A DNA stretch of 64,000 bases, taken from Labrys okinawensis (GTDB taxonomy: Bacteria; Pseudomonadota; Alphaproteobacteria; Rhizobiales; Labraceae). A model generated the notes under the pieces. It did not search any database and was not told the origin of the DNA. It was given only the letters and a program-made list of their open reading frames with translations. The DNA is taken from positions 1 to 64,000 of the forward strand of contig NZ_PUEJ01000010.1 of the NCBI RefSeq assembly GCF_002982075.1. The letters run 5' to 3'. The position numbers and the translations under genes are program-made. Of this stretch, positions 1 through 8,434 are shown in pieces. How positions within the stretch are numbered: the first letter of the stretch is position 1; each line of letters opens with the position of its first letter.

Positions 1-317
1 GCACCTATGTGGAAACCCAACTGGTTCCAACCTTGAAGCCGGGCGACATCGTCGTCATGGACAATCTTGGCTCCCACAAGGGAAAGCAGGTACGCCAAGC
101 CATCCGAGAGGCAGGAGCAAAGCTGCTATTTCTGCCCAAATACTCCCCCGATTTGAACCCAATCGAGCAGTTCTTCGCCAAACTCAAACACTGGCTGCGC
201 CAAGCCGCCGCTCGTTCTCTCGATGAGCTCACGCACGCCATCCAGCACATCTTGCAGCAGACCAAACCCAGCGAATGCGCGAATTTCTTTGCTAACGCAG
301 GATATGATCGAACCTAA
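1..317 (+). CDS. IS630 family transposase, C-terminal part (5' end outside window)
   Basis: This is the last part, about 104 residues, of a DDE transposase. The frame is open to the left edge (codons for Thr-Tyr precede the GTG at 9), so that GTG is not the true start. It shows the second catalytic Asp in the motif VVMDNLGSHK and the third acidic residue in SPDLNPIEQFFAKLK, both hallmarks of the IS630/Tc1-mariner superfamily. The protein ends in the usual short C-terminal helix. Nothing in the visible part is disrupted, so the enzyme could be active if the missing N-terminal half is intact. It lies next to the end of an ABC transporter cluster that lacks its ATPase gene. Confidence 0.85.
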   Translation, partial: TYVETQLVPTLKPGDIVVMDNLGSHKGKQVRQAIREAGAKLLFLPKYSPDLNPIEQFFAKLKHWLRQAAARSLDELTHAIQHILQQTKPSECANFFANAGYDRT

Positions 318-332
318 TTTCATAATGCTCTA
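1..332 (+). mobile_element. Right end of an IS630-family insertion sequence
   Basis: The window opens inside an IS630/Tc1-mariner-type element. The visible part is the 3' end of its transposase gene followed by a 13-base tail up to a TA dinucleotide at 331-332. IS630 elements insert at TA and duplicate it, so this TA is the probable right boundary. The left end and left inverted repeat lie outside the window, so completeness cannot be judged. Confidence 0.75.
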
Positions 333-342
333 GGGGATCGAC

Positions 343-777
343 TTATCGCCCGTAGCTCTGGAGCCAGAGCGTGCGTCGCGCCAGTTCCTCCAAGCGACAA
401 CTCCTGTCATCGATCATGGCAGCCTGACCGCCCTCGCCATCCTCGCCGCTATCACACGCATTCCACCGTGATTTCAGCCATTCACGCTGCGACTGGCGCA
501 GTGTCTCCCGGCTGGCTTCATCCTGAAGGCGCCTCAGTACGGCTTGATAGTTGGTATTCAATTTCTTGTCGACGCGCTCGAATTCGTCATCGATGCAGTC
601 CGTGATCTTGGCGGTGACACCTTCGGTCCGGCCTGCGCAATCGTCATATTGCCGGGAATAGACCTTTCCATTGATCTCGTCATGGCTCGGTTTGAAGGCC
701 TCGTAGGCGGGTGCGGCCAGGGCCGGCATCGAAGCGAGGCCGAGAAACAACAGGGAAAATGCAGCGAGTCGTGACAT
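343..777 (-). CDS. Secreted LprI/DUF1311-like protein
   Basis: A 144-residue protein with a clear signal peptide (residues 1 to about 21, ending ALA-AP). The mature part has the cysteine and tryptophan pattern of the LprI N-terminal (DUF1311) family: an early Cys, the stretch KKLNTNYQAVL, then LRQSQREWLKSRWNAC and a last Cys near residue 128. Members are periplasmic or surface proteins, and a few inhibit lysozyme, but most have no known role. The start at 777 is chosen because AGGA stands 7 bases upstream and a signal peptide follows; the frame stays open further upstream only as a shadow of the permease gene. It stands alone between the ABC cluster and the IS630 end. Confidence 0.75.
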   Translation of the reverse strand: MSRLAAFSLLFLGLASMPALAAPAYEAFKPSHDEINGKVYSRQYDDCAGRTEGVTAKITDCIDDEFERVDKKLNTNYQAVLRRLQDEASRETLRQSQREWLKSRWNACDSGEDGEGGQAAMIDDRSCRLEELARRTLWLQSYGR

Positions 778-944
778 GGTGATCCTATTCTTCACGATTA
801 CCGACGGATGACACCGCATTCCGTCGCGCGCGGATATATGTTGTGGAACACCGTCTCGCATGCATGAAGGCAGGCAACGCTGACATATTCCCGCGCTTGG
901 GGCGTCGCTGAGCAAAAACGTCGCCGCCGGTCGGTATGATCCCC

Positions 945-1766
945 CTACTTCACCGCTCCGGCCGTAAGCCCCGCCACGATCTGACGCTGGGCGAACAGGG
1001 TCAGCAGCAGCACGGGCAACGTCACCACGAGCGCCGCGGCGGCGAGCGGCCCCCAGCTCACCTGTTCGAAGGACAGCATGTTGTAGACGGCCACCGGCAG
1101 CGTGCGCGTCTCGCGGCTGGCCAGCACGATGCCGAAGACGAAATTGTTCCAGGAGAAGATCACCGCCAGGATGAGGGACACCACGATACCCGGCTTGGCG
1201 ATCGGCAGCGCCACTTTGAGGAAGATCTGCCATCGCGAGGCGCCGTCGATCATGGCGGCCTCCTCCAGTTCCAGCGGCGTGGTCTCGAAATAGCCGATCA
1301 TGATCCAGATCACGATCGGGATCGTCACCACCAGATGGATGATGATCTGCGGCCACAGCGTACCGAGCAGGCCGAGCGACTGGAACAACAGGAACATCGG
1401 GATCAGGAAGGAAAGGCCTGGCGTCATGCGGGCGATCATGATCACCATTGCCGCCTTGTCCGCCTTGATGCGAGCGATGCCATAGCCAGCCGGCACGCCG
1501 ACGATCAGCGCCAGCGCCGTGGCCGCGCCGGTTACGATCACGCTGTTCCAGAAATAGCGCAGGAAATCATTGGTGGCGAAGATCTCGGTATAGTTCGACC
1601 AGGCGAACTGCTCGGGGATCAGGATCGGCGGATAGGCGCCATTGTCGATCTCGTATTTCAGCGAGAGCGACAGCATCCAGATGAAGAACAGCAGCGCCGG
1701 CGACACCACGACAAAGCCGAGAAAGAGCGTGCCGGCGAGACGCAGGAGGCGTCGAAATTTCATCAT
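945..1766 (-). CDS. Carbohydrate ABC transporter permease (MalG/UgpE type)
   Basis: A 273-residue inner-membrane protein with about six hydrophobic segments, the first at residues 10-30. The cytoplasmic EAA loop, which docks on the ATPase, is visible as EEAAMIDGASRWQIF near residues 170-185, with the downstream LPIAKPGI. This places it in the MalG/UgpE/LacG group of sugar permeases. It is the last gene of the transporter set, 7 bases after the partner permease and in the same direction, so the two form the transmembrane dimer. The sugar is unknown. No ATP-binding subunit follows; the next gene is an unrelated secreted protein. Confidence 0.92.
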   Translation of the reverse strand: MMKFRRLLRLAGTLFLGFVVVSPALLFFIWMLSLSLKYEIDNGAYPPILIPEQFAWSNYTEIFATNDFLRYFWNSVIVTGAATALALIVGVPAGYGIARIKADKAAMVIMIARMTPGLSFLIPMFLLFQSLGLLGTLWPQIIIHLVVTIPIVIWIMIGYFETTPLELEEAAMIDGASRWQIFLKVALPIAKPGIVVSLILAVIFSWNNFVFGIVLASRETRTLPVAVYNMLSFEQVSWGPLAAAALVVTLPVLLLTLFAQRQIVAGLTAGAVK

Positions 1767-1773
1767 CCTGGCC

Positions 1774-2691
1774 TCATGTATTCCATTTCGCGCGCTGGCG
1801 CAGATGCAGCAGCACCAGCGACATCACGATGATGATGATGAAGAACACCACGGCGATCGCCGAGCCGTAGCCGATGTCGTAATAGGAGAAGGCCACGTTG
1901 TAGAGGTAGAGGTTGATGGTCTCCGAAGCCGTGCCCGGACCTCCCTGCGTCATGGCGTAGATGATGTCGAAGCTCTTGAGGGCGTCGATCGAGCGGATGA
2001 TCACCGCGATCATCATGAAGGGCAGGATCATCGGCAGGGTGATGTAGCGGAACTTCTGCCAGGCATTGGCGCCGTCGATCTCGGCACCCTCGAAGGGTTC
2101 GCGCGGCATCGAGGCGAGCCCACCAAGCACGATGAGCATGATGAGCGGCGTCCACTGCCAGGTCTCAACCAGCACCAGGGACGGGATCACGGTGCCCTGC
2201 TCGAAGATCCAGGCCTGCGCCGGAATGCCGACCAGCGACAGCAGATAGTTCAGGACGCCGAGCTGGGGATGGAACATCATGGTCCAGACCAGGGCGACGG
2301 CGACGGGCGTGGCCATCATCGGCATCACGAAGATGCCGCGCAGCACGCCGCGCAGCGGCATTTTCGAATCGAACACCAGAGCGGCCAGCGTTCCCAGGAT
2401 CAGCGGCGCCACCACCGAGAGCACAGTGTAGGTGAGCGTGTGCCACATCGACTCCCAGAACCGGGTATCGCCGACCAGGCGGATATAGTTCTCCAGCCCG
2501 ACGAAGCGCGGCGCCGATCCGACCTGCCAGGCGTTGGCACTCATGCCGACGGTAAACAGCCACGGGAAGACGATCACCGCCGCCACGAGTATGAGCGCCG
2601 GCAGGATGAAGGGCCAATAGCCCGGCCGCAGGGGGCCGGACGCATTGGCGTTCGTCTGGACAGACGCCATGGCGGGGCTTTGGACGCTCAT
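1774..2691 (-). CDS. Carbohydrate ABC transporter permease (MalF/UgpA type)
   Basis: A 305-residue inner-membrane permease of the MalF/UgpA/LacF group with about six membrane spans. The first span is at residues 25-50 after a short cytoplasmic N-terminus. The EAA loop reads EGAEIDGANAWQKFRYITLP near residues 205-225. Its ATG overlaps the stop of the binding-protein gene by 4 bases (2688-2691), a sign of translational coupling, and the second permease follows after 7 bases. Family knowledge says it forms the heterodimeric channel with that partner. Confidence 0.92.
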   Translation of the reverse strand: MSVQSPAMASVQTNANASGPLRPGYWPFILPALILVAAVIVFPWLFTVGMSANAWQVGSAPRFVGLENYIRLVGDTRFWESMWHTLTYTVLSVVAPLILGTLAALVFDSKMPLRGVLRGIFVMPMMATPVAVALVWTMMFHPQLGVLNYLLSLVGIPAQAWIFEQGTVIPSLVLVETWQWTPLIMLIVLGGLASMPREPFEGAEIDGANAWQKFRYITLPMILPFMMIAVIIRSIDALKSFDIIYAMTQGGPGTASETINLYLYNVAFSYYDIGYGSAIAVVFFIIIIVMSLVLLHLRQRAKWNT

Positions 2692-4022
2692 TGCGCCTCG
2701 CTGCGGGCGAGCACGGGCTTGAAGGCTTCCGTCGCCTTCTTCATTTCGGCCGCCGGATCGGCACCGCCGAGCAGATTGGTCAGCCCGACGCCGATGATGT
2801 CGCGGAATTCCGTCACCGGAATGATCACGGGAAGCCCGAGCTGGCTGATCGGCGCCGATTGCGCGACGCAGTCGACCCAGCTGCCGGGCATGGTGACGCC
2901 TTCGCGCACCTTGGCGTCACCGAGGATCGAATTGCGGAACGGTACGCCGGCTCCAGCCTGCAGCAGGCGCGCGCCCATCTCCTTGGAAATCGCCCACTGG
3001 CAATAGAGATAGGCGGCTTCCTTCTTGGCCGAGGCCTCGGTTACGCCGATGCCGTCACCGAAAGTGGCGGAGGCCTGTGCAGCCGGCCCCTTGGGCATTA
3101 CGCCATAGCCGACCTTGCCGACCACGCGGGACTTCTGCGGATTTTCCAGCGGCGGGGCAAAGCCGACGCCATCGAGCCACATGCCGACCTTGCCCTGCAG
3201 GAAGGCGGACTGGCATTCGGCCCAGTTGAAACCGGTGACGCCGCGCGGAGCCGACTTGGTCATCAGGCGCTGGTAGAGCGCGGCAGCCTCGATCGCCTCG
3301 GCGGAATCGGTCTGCAGCGAACCGTCCGCGCCGACGGGGCTCTTGCCATGGCCGAGCAGGAAGCTGGTCCACACCGGCACATTGGCGTTCTTGGCACCGC
3401 GCGCTACGAAGCCGGAAATGTTGTTGTCGGCATCTGTAATGGTTTCGGCCGCCTTGACCATCTCCTCGAAGGTCTTGGGATATTCCAGCCCCTTGGCGGC
3501 GAACAGATCCCTGTTCCAATAGACGATCCAGTAGTCGACCGAGAAAGGCAGCGCCCCGAAGCGGCCATTCTTGTCCTTGGCGAAAGCGAGGCCCGCGGCG
3601 GCGAAATCGCTCTCGACCAGGGAAGGATCCGTCAGTTCCGGATTTTTGAGGAACGGGCCGAGATCGGCCAGCCAGCCGGCCTTCTCGAACTGGCGCTTCT
3701 GCACGTGATAGCTGACATGGATGACGTCGAAGCTCGGCTTGCCGGAGGTCAGCTCGATCACCGCCTTCTGGCGTTGCTGCTGTTCGGGCGTCTGCTCGGC
3801 ATTGACCTTGATGCCGGTCAGCTCTTCGAATTCCTTCTGATATTTCTGCAGCGTATCGCCGCGCGGGCTCTTGATCAGGTTCACCTCGAGCGTGGTGCCG
3901 GCATATTTCTTCCAGTCGACAGCTGCGAAGGCAGGCCGAAGGCCGGCAAGGCCAGCGGCACCGAATGCGGCTGAACCGGCCAGAAATTGGCGGCGCGACG
4001 GCTTCAACAAATCAAAACTCAT
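2688..4022 (-). CDS. Extracellular sugar-binding protein, Tat-type signal
   Basis: A 444-residue ABC solute-binding protein of family 1 (maltose/glycerol-3-phosphate type). The N-terminus carries a twin-arginine signal, SRRQFLAGSAAFGAAG at about residues 9-24, followed by a hydrophobic stretch and A-F-A, so it is probably exported folded by Tat; tatABC is encoded in this same window (29581-31165). The mature domain has the usual two-lobed sequence, including ELTGIKVNAEQTPEQQQRQK and a central WLDGVGF. It is first in the transporter operon, 56 bases after the GntR regulator gene. The substrate cannot be read from sequence; the nearby DapA-family lyase suggests a sugar acid or similar compound (inference). 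Confidence 0.9.
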   Translation of the reverse strand: MSFDLLKPSRRQFLAGSAAFGAAGLAGLRPAFAAVDWKKYAGTTLEVNLIKSPRGDTLQKYQKEFEELTGIKVNAEQTPEQQQRQKAVIELTSGKPSFDVIHVSYHVQKRQFEKAGWLADLGPFLKNPELTDPSLVESDFAAAGLAFAKDKNGRFGALPFSVDYWIVYWNRDLFAAKGLEYPKTFEEMVKAAETITDADNNISGFVARGAKNANVPVWTSFLLGHGKSPVGADGSLQTDSAEAIEAAALYQRLMTKSAPRGVTGFNWAECQSAFLQGKVGMWLDGVGFAPPLENPQKSRVVGKVGYGVMPKGPAAQASATFGDGIGVTEASAKKEAAYLYCQWAISKEMGARLLQAGAGVPFRNSILGDAKVREGVTMPGSWVDCVAQSAPISQLGLPVIIPVTEFRDIIGVGLTNLLGGADPAAEMKKATEAFKPVLARSEAQ

Positions 4023-4078
4023 AGGTTTCTCCTCCCAAAGCTTCTTATGGATCGTCTGTCTCGCAGATCGTCCCGGCG

Positions 4079-4738
4079 CTAGACCTTCAGCGCCAGGGCG
4101 CGCGCGTTGTTGATGTGTTCGGCAATGGCATCCACCGCCTTTTGCGGCTCGCGGCTCTCGATCGCAGCGAGAATGGTCAGATGCTCGCGCATGACCGGCA
4201 CCACCCGGCCGTCGATCCGGAAGCGCTCCTGATTGATCAGGCGCATCTTGATGGAATTGACCCGGTAGGCCTTGGCGATGATCTCGTTGCCGACCGCATC
4301 GATGATGGTGTCATGCAGGTTCCAGTCGATCGCCTGGGCCTGCTCGACGATCTCGGGTGCGAGCTCTTCGGCCAGCCCCCGGGCGAGCATGTCCTCATGC
4401 TCGCGGCGCAGTTTCGCGACCACGGCATCCGATGCCGAAACGGTGAACAGCGCGATCGCCTCCTTTTCCAGAAAGAGACGGAACTGGAAGGCATCGCGGA
4501 TGAGATTGAGATCGATATGGGCGATCTGGATGCCGCGCTGCGGGATGGTGGAAAGCAGGCCTTCGGCCTCCAGGCGCGGCACGAGTTCGCGTATGGCGCC
4601 GAGCGGCAACCCCGTCAGCGCCACCAGTTCGCGCTGCGACACGAACTGGCCGGGACGGACATCGCGCGCCAGGAGATGGCGAGTGAAACTGGCATAGGCC
4701 TTTTCCCGCAGTCGCAGCGGCTCGCCTCCCTCGTCCAT
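4079..4738 (-). CDS. GntR family regulator, FCD domain
   Basis: A 219-residue transcription factor. An N-terminal winged helix at about residues 10-75 (VSQRELVALTGLPLGAIREL is the helix-turn-helix) is followed by an all-helical FCD ligand domain to the C-terminus, with the metal/ligand residues typical of the class in WNLHDTI and the late EHINNA. The start at 4738 is preceded by GGGAGGGG, a strong ribosome site; longer versions of the frame are not supported. It lies between a DapA-family lyase (upstream) and a sugar ABC transporter (downstream), all on the minus strand, so it probably controls this catabolic cluster in response to the substrate or a breakdown product. Confidence 0.88.
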   Translation of the reverse strand: MDEGGEPLRLREKAYASFTRHLLARDVRPGQFVSQRELVALTGLPLGAIRELVPRLEAEGLLSTIPQRGIQIAHIDLNLIRDAFQFRLFLEKEAIALFTVSASDAVVAKLRREHEDMLARGLAEELAPEIVEQAQAIDWNLHDTIIDAVGNEIIAKAYRVNSIKMRLINQERFRIDGRVVPVMREHLTILAAIESREPQKAVDAIAEHINNARALALKV

Positions 4739-4853
4739 CCGCCCCTCCCTGATCCGCAGCAGCGCGCGTCGGTGACCGCACGCTTGCCTGCTCCGCCTCT
4801 TCGGTTCGACGCTTTTTGCGATTCCTGCCGATTCCGGCAAACCGCAAAACGCT

Positions 4854-5741
4854 TCAGGCCGCCTTCGTCTGCCCGATACGATCCAACAGCCCGGCCAGTG
4901 TCCTGGCGTCATTATCCGCCAGCGCGACCAGCGGCGCCCTCGTGGCGGACCATGCCGCATCGCCGGTGCGATGGGCAACCATTGCCTTGACCGCCGGGAT
5001 CACCGGATAGCGAACGAGCTGGTCGACAAAGGCGGTCAGCCCGCTGTCGTCCCGCCCCTCCTGCACCATGGGGAGCATGCGTTCGGGGCAGATGTTCGCC
5101 ATGCCGGAAATCGCCCCCTGCCCGCCCAGACGCACACCGGCAGCCAGACCTCGCTCGTCGCCGATCAGGATGGCAAGATCGCGGTGGGCAGCCAGTAGGG
5201 ATTGGGTGAATGCCCAATTGCCCGAGGAATCCTTGACGCCGGCCACCACCGCCGGAAAGGCCTGCTTCAGCCGTGCGATCAGATCGACCGAGAGCTCCAC
5301 CGCGGTGACCGAGGGAATGTTGTAGAGATAAATGCCCCTGGCCTGGGGCCCGATAGTCTCGAACACAGCCGCGAACCAGGCGAACAAACCGTCGTCCTGC
5401 AGTCCCTTGAAATAGGAAGGGGGCGCAAGCAGCACGCCGCGGCACCCGGCATCCAGGGCCTGTTTCGCCTGTAATCCGGCATCGGCGATGGCGTTGGCCA
5501 TCACGCCGATGACGATCTGCCTGGCCTCTACGCCCTCAGCCAGGAAAGCGGCAAGCAAAGCCTGGCGTTCGCTGGCGGCGATCGAAGCGCCCTCCCCGGT
5601 GGTGCCGAACAGCGTGACGCTGCTGCAGCCATGGGCAAGGCACCAGCGCGCGTGGGCGACGGCACGGACCGCATCAATCTGTCCCCAGGAGTCGAACGGC
5701 GTCGTCAATGCCGCCGAAAGACCAAAACGTTCCTCTGCCAT
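4854..5741 (-). CDS. DapA/NanA family aldolase or lyase
   Basis: A 295-residue (beta/alpha)8 enzyme of the dihydrodipicolinate synthase/N-acetylneuraminate lyase superfamily. The substrate-binding GTTGEG is at residues 46-51, the catalytic Tyr in YLYNIPS is Tyr140, and the Schiff-base Lys is Lys170 in GVKDSSG. The length matches the family. Because it is the first gene of a cluster with a GntR regulator and a sugar-type ABC transporter, a catabolic role (cleaving or dehydrating a 2-keto sugar acid, as in KDG aldolase or related enzymes) is more likely than lysine synthesis. The exact reaction cannot be assigned from sequence. Confidence 0.88.
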   Translation of the reverse strand: MAEERFGLSAALTTPFDSWGQIDAVRAVAHARWCLAHGCSSVTLFGTTGEGASIAASERQALLAAFLAEGVEARQIVIGVMANAIADAGLQAKQALDAGCRGVLLAPPSYFKGLQDDGLFAWFAAVFETIGPQARGIYLYNIPSVTAVELSVDLIARLKQAFPAVVAGVKDSSGNWAFTQSLLAAHRDLAILIGDERGLAAGVRLGGQGAISGMANICPERMLPMVQEGRDDSGLTAFVDQLVRYPVIPAVKAMVAHRTGDAAWSATRAPLVALADNDARTLAGLLDRIGQTKAA

Positions 5742-5869
5742 CCCAATAATTCCACCGAAATCTCAATATGCAATCTTCGATAACAGACTGACATGTCAGT
5801 CGCAAGACAGGCACTGTGTTTGTCCGAACAATATTTCTGCTCACAGGCTTGACCCGGGAGATTGCGCCA

Positions 5870-6448
5870 ATGGAAATAAGGGCATTGCTCACTTCACGGC
5901 TTCGGCTCGGCGCAGCTGCAAGCCGGACCGACAAAGCGCCCCACTCCTGGCCGATCATGATTTCATCCGAAAGGCTCGCCGCCGGCTGGCCCAACCTCGC
6001 ACGCAATGCCGATTTCGCCGCCTTGCTCGATCGCAGCCTTCATCGCCTTACGGGCCAAGGCCTTCTTCCGGATCGCTTCGAAAACCAGGCTGCCGCCGAT
6101 TGGCTCTATGCCGAGGCACCCTTCTGCCTCCTGGCTCACGACACCAGGGCGGATCCCATATTCATCTATGGAAACAAGGCTGTACAGGCATGTTTTGAAT
6201 ATGATTGGGAGGAATTGACGCAACTTCCATCCCGCCTGTCAGCGGAATTTCCAGATCGGAGCGAACGCCAGCGCTTGCTCGACACCGTGAAGAAGCAGGG
6301 CTTCATTTCCGACTATCGGGGCATTCGTGTCGCCAAATCCGGCCGCCGCTTCCTGATCGAGAACGCCATCGTCTGGGAAATATTCGACGACGCAGGCAAC
6401 CGCCATGGCCAGGCTGCGACATTCTCATCCTGGCGCAATGTGAGCTGA
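5870..6448 (+). CDS. MEKHLA domain (PAS-like) protein
   Basis: The C-terminal about 150 residues match the MEKHLA domain, a PAS-related sensory fold: the core shows APFCLLAHDTRADPIFIYGN, then WEELTQLPSRLSAE, then SGRRFLIENAIVW and HGQAATFS. In plants this domain ends class III HD-ZIP factors; in bacteria it occurs as a stand-alone protein of unknown role, plausibly binding a small ligand. I chose ATG 5870 (192 residues) because CGGGAG stands 9 bases upstream; ATG 5957 (163 residues) gives just the domain and is the alternative. It is divergent from the DapA-type gene and convergent with the DUF2938 gene. Confidence 0.75.
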   Translation: MEIRALLTSRLRLGAAASRTDKAPHSWPIMISSERLAAGWPNLARNADFAALLDRSLHRLTGQGLLPDRFENQAAADWLYAEAPFCLLAHDTRADPIFIYGNKAVQACFEYDWEELTQLPSRLSAEFPDRSERQRLLDTVKKQGFISDYRGIRVAKSGRRFLIENAIVWEIFDDAGNRHGQAATFSSWRNVS

Positions 6449-6452
6449 TGCT

Positions 6453-6932
6453 TCAGCGAATGAGCAGCGCCGTTCCCCACAGTCCGAGCGCAAACACGGT
6501 GTGCGCCATCAGGTTGAGCAGGCGCGCCTTGTTGGGATTAGGCGTCTTGGAGGCGGCCCAACCGATGCCGAGCCCTGGCTGCAGCAGGAACCAGCCGGCG
6601 CCGACCGTGACGATGCCCCAGATCCAGGCGGGAAGGAAGGTCGGGTTCGCCAGCCAGGAACTGCCCATGAAAACGACCAGGATGATGCCGTAGAGAATGC
6701 CCACGACATAATGGCCGATCCAGCCCAGCGCCAATTCATGATCATAGGGCGACGCCTTGGCGATATCGTCATGGAAGACGCGGCCATACTGCAGGTGCCA
6801 GAACCAGCGGCCGACCGGAGCCCAGTTCGGCAGGTTCTGACCGAAGAATTTGTGCAGCACGAGCGCCCACAGATCCATCAGGACCGTTGCACCGATACCG
6901 ATCGCGACGCCGCGCCAGAGAAGCTCGAACAT
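6453..6932 (-). CDS. DUF2938 family integral membrane protein
   Basis: A 159-residue protein with four hydrophobic segments (about residues 5-27, 70-92, 97-122 and 138-158). Sequence features such as GVAIGIGATVLMDLWAL, the central YDHELALGWIGHYVVG and the tail TPNPNKARLLNLMAHTVFALG fit the DUF2938 family of small inner-membrane proteins, for which I know no function. It ends 4 bases from the 3' end of the convergent MEKHLA gene, so the two transcripts meet tail to tail. Confidence 0.8.
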   Translation of the reverse strand: MFELLWRGVAIGIGATVLMDLWALVLHKFFGQNLPNWAPVGRWFWHLQYGRVFHDDIAKASPYDHELALGWIGHYVVGILYGIILVVFMGSSWLANPTFLPAWIWGIVTVGAGWFLLQPGLGIGWAASKTPNPNKARLLNLMAHTVFALGLWGTALLIR

Positions 6933-6999
6933 ACCGAATCCGCAAAGCCCACCGTGAATTCATCATACAAAACACCGGGCGACTGGCCGGCGCAAGCTC

Positions 7000-7530
7000 T
7001 CAGGCCTCGAGAAGAGCGCGGATTTCGTCGGGATCGCCGGTGATGATACGGCGGGACAGCGAAATGCTGAAACCGCCGCGGGCCAGCACGGCAATCTCCT
7101 TCTCGATCTCGAAAGCCCTTTCCTCACGGCGCCAGGGACCGATCCGCCGGCGCTGCGCCAGGCGGGCAGCCGCCCTTTCTTCCGCGTCATGCCGGTCCTC
7201 GCCCGCGAAAACTTGTGCCATCAGGGTGCGATCGATCCCCTTCGCCGCCAAGGCTGCGCCGATGCGGCGTGCGGAAAGCCCCCGACTGCGGCCGGCATGA
7301 AGGCGAGCCTCCACGAAACTGGTATCGTCGACGAAGCCATATTGCCGGCAATAGTCGATCGTGCGTTCGATCATTTCGGCGACATCCACGTCCGGCCCGA
7401 GCCTGCGGCGCGCCCGCCGCTGCAAGACCTGGCGAAGATTGGCGACGCTGGTCGACCGCTGACCGAGATAATGGAGCGCGGACTTGCGCATCCAGCTTTC
7501 TTCGCGGCTCAGCGACGGGATGACGGACAT
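7000..7530 (-). CDS. recX: Regulatory protein RecX
   Basis: A 176-residue helical protein of the RecX family, which binds inside the RecA filament groove and limits RecA activity. The three-helix repeats are visible: ALHYLGQRSTSVANLRQVLQ, then CRQYGFVDDTSFVEARLHAG with RGLSARRIGAALAAKGID, and a weaker third repeat. The length fits alphaproteobacterial RecX. recA is not in the window. The intergenic space to the divergent HAD gene has two GAAC words spaced by 6 rather than the 7 needed for a standard SOS box, so SOS control is not shown. Confidence 0.88.
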   Translation of the reverse strand: MSVIPSLSREESWMRKSALHYLGQRSTSVANLRQVLQRRARRRLGPDVDVAEMIERTIDYCRQYGFVDDTSFVEARLHAGRSRGLSARRIGAALAAKGIDRTLMAQVFAGEDRHDAEERAAARLAQRRRIGPWRREERAFEIEKEIAVLARGGFSISLSRRIITGDPDEIRALLEA

Positions 7531-7662
7531 GGCGGCCTCGAATCGTTGGAAAGAACTTGCCGGAACTCATGGCCGCGCGCCATCATCACCAAGCTCGGAC
7601 CTGGCTTGACAAGAATCGCGGCACGCCGGCCTCTGCACGTCTTCTCGGATCAGGCGGTTCCC

Positions 7663-8319
7663 ATGTCCTTCTCTCTGGTGATTTTCGATTGCGACGGCGT
7701 TCTCGTCGATAGCGAGATTCTGTCGGCGGAAGTCGAAGCCGAAGCCCTGTCGGCCCTCGGCGTAGAAGTCACCGCCCATGACGTGATGCAGCGTTTCCTG
7801 GGCCTGACCCAGGAGGCCTTGGAGGAGCGCTTCGAGCAGGATTTTGGCGTCAGGCTGCCGCCGGACCATGCCGAGACCACGCGTCGCATGCTTCGGGCGG
7901 CCTATGTAGCCCGTCTGGAACCCATTCCAGGCGTGCGCGACGTGCTTCAAAGCCTGCCGATGCCCTATTGCGTCGCCTCCAACAGCCCCCCTGCCAAGCT
8001 CGGCCTCGGCCTCAGCATCACCAACCTGTTCGAACTGGTCTACCCCAACATCTTCAGCGCGCAGCTGGTAGCGCAGGGAAAACCGGCGCCGGATCTGTTT
8101 CTTCATGCGGCAAAGGTTCTCGGGGCAGAACCCGCGGATACCGTGGTGGTCGAGGACAGCGTGGTCGGCATCAAGGCAGCCAAGGCCGCCGGTATGACGG
8201 CGATCGGCTTCGTCGGCGGGCTGCATCATATGCCGCCCAGCGAAAAAACCCTGGTCGCGGCAGGCGCCGATCACATCGCGCACACGATGGACGAGGTGAA
8301 GGCACTGATCCTGGCGTGA
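7663..8319 (+). CDS. HAD superfamily phosphatase (beta-phosphoglucomutase-like)
   Basis: A 218-residue haloacid-dehalogenase enzyme of subfamily IA. Motif I is DCDGVLVDSE with nucleophile Asp9 and acid Asp11; motif II is VASNSP; motif III is GKPAPDLFLHAAK; motif IV is VVVEDSVVGIKAAKAAGM. A helical cap is inserted after motif I at about residues 18-85, typical of beta-phosphoglucomutase, phosphogluconate phosphatase (YieH) and similar sugar-phosphate enzymes. Substrate is not predictable. It is divergent from recX and ends next to a dispersed palindromic repeat. Confidence 0.85.
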   Translation: MSFSLVIFDCDGVLVDSEILSAEVEAEALSALGVEVTAHDVMQRFLGLTQEALEERFEQDFGVRLPPDHAETTRRMLRAAYVARLEPIPGVRDVLQSLPMPYCVASNSPPAKLGLGLSITNLFELVYPNIFSAQLVAQGKPAPDLFLHAAKVLGAEPADTVVVEDSVVGIKAAKAAGMTAIGFVGGLHHMPPSEKTLVAAGADHIAHTMDEVKALILA

Positions 8320-8333
8320 GATCGGCGGCTGTT

Positions 8334-8400
8334 GTCATTGCCGGTCTTCGTCCCGGCAATCCAGCGTCACAATCTCGACAAGGGGCGGCTGCTGGATGCT
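8334..8400. repeat. Dispersed palindromic repeat, copy 1
   Basis: A hairpin made of ATTGCCGG (8337-8344) and CCGGCAAT (8353-8360), starting with GTCATTGCCGG and continuing with CCAGCG. Two further copies of the same family are at 17201-17290 and 59460-59544. All lie between genes, near 3' ends. This copy separates the convergent HAD and arfB genes and may also act as a terminator. Confidence 0.6.
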
Positions 8401-8434
8401 CGTGGCGAGCCCTCACATGACAAAAGCCCCGATC

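Noticed and set aside
7553..7566. GAAC pair resembling an SOS box upstream of recX
   Set aside because: The spacing is 6 bases (GAAC-N6-GAAC), whereas the LexA site needs 7.
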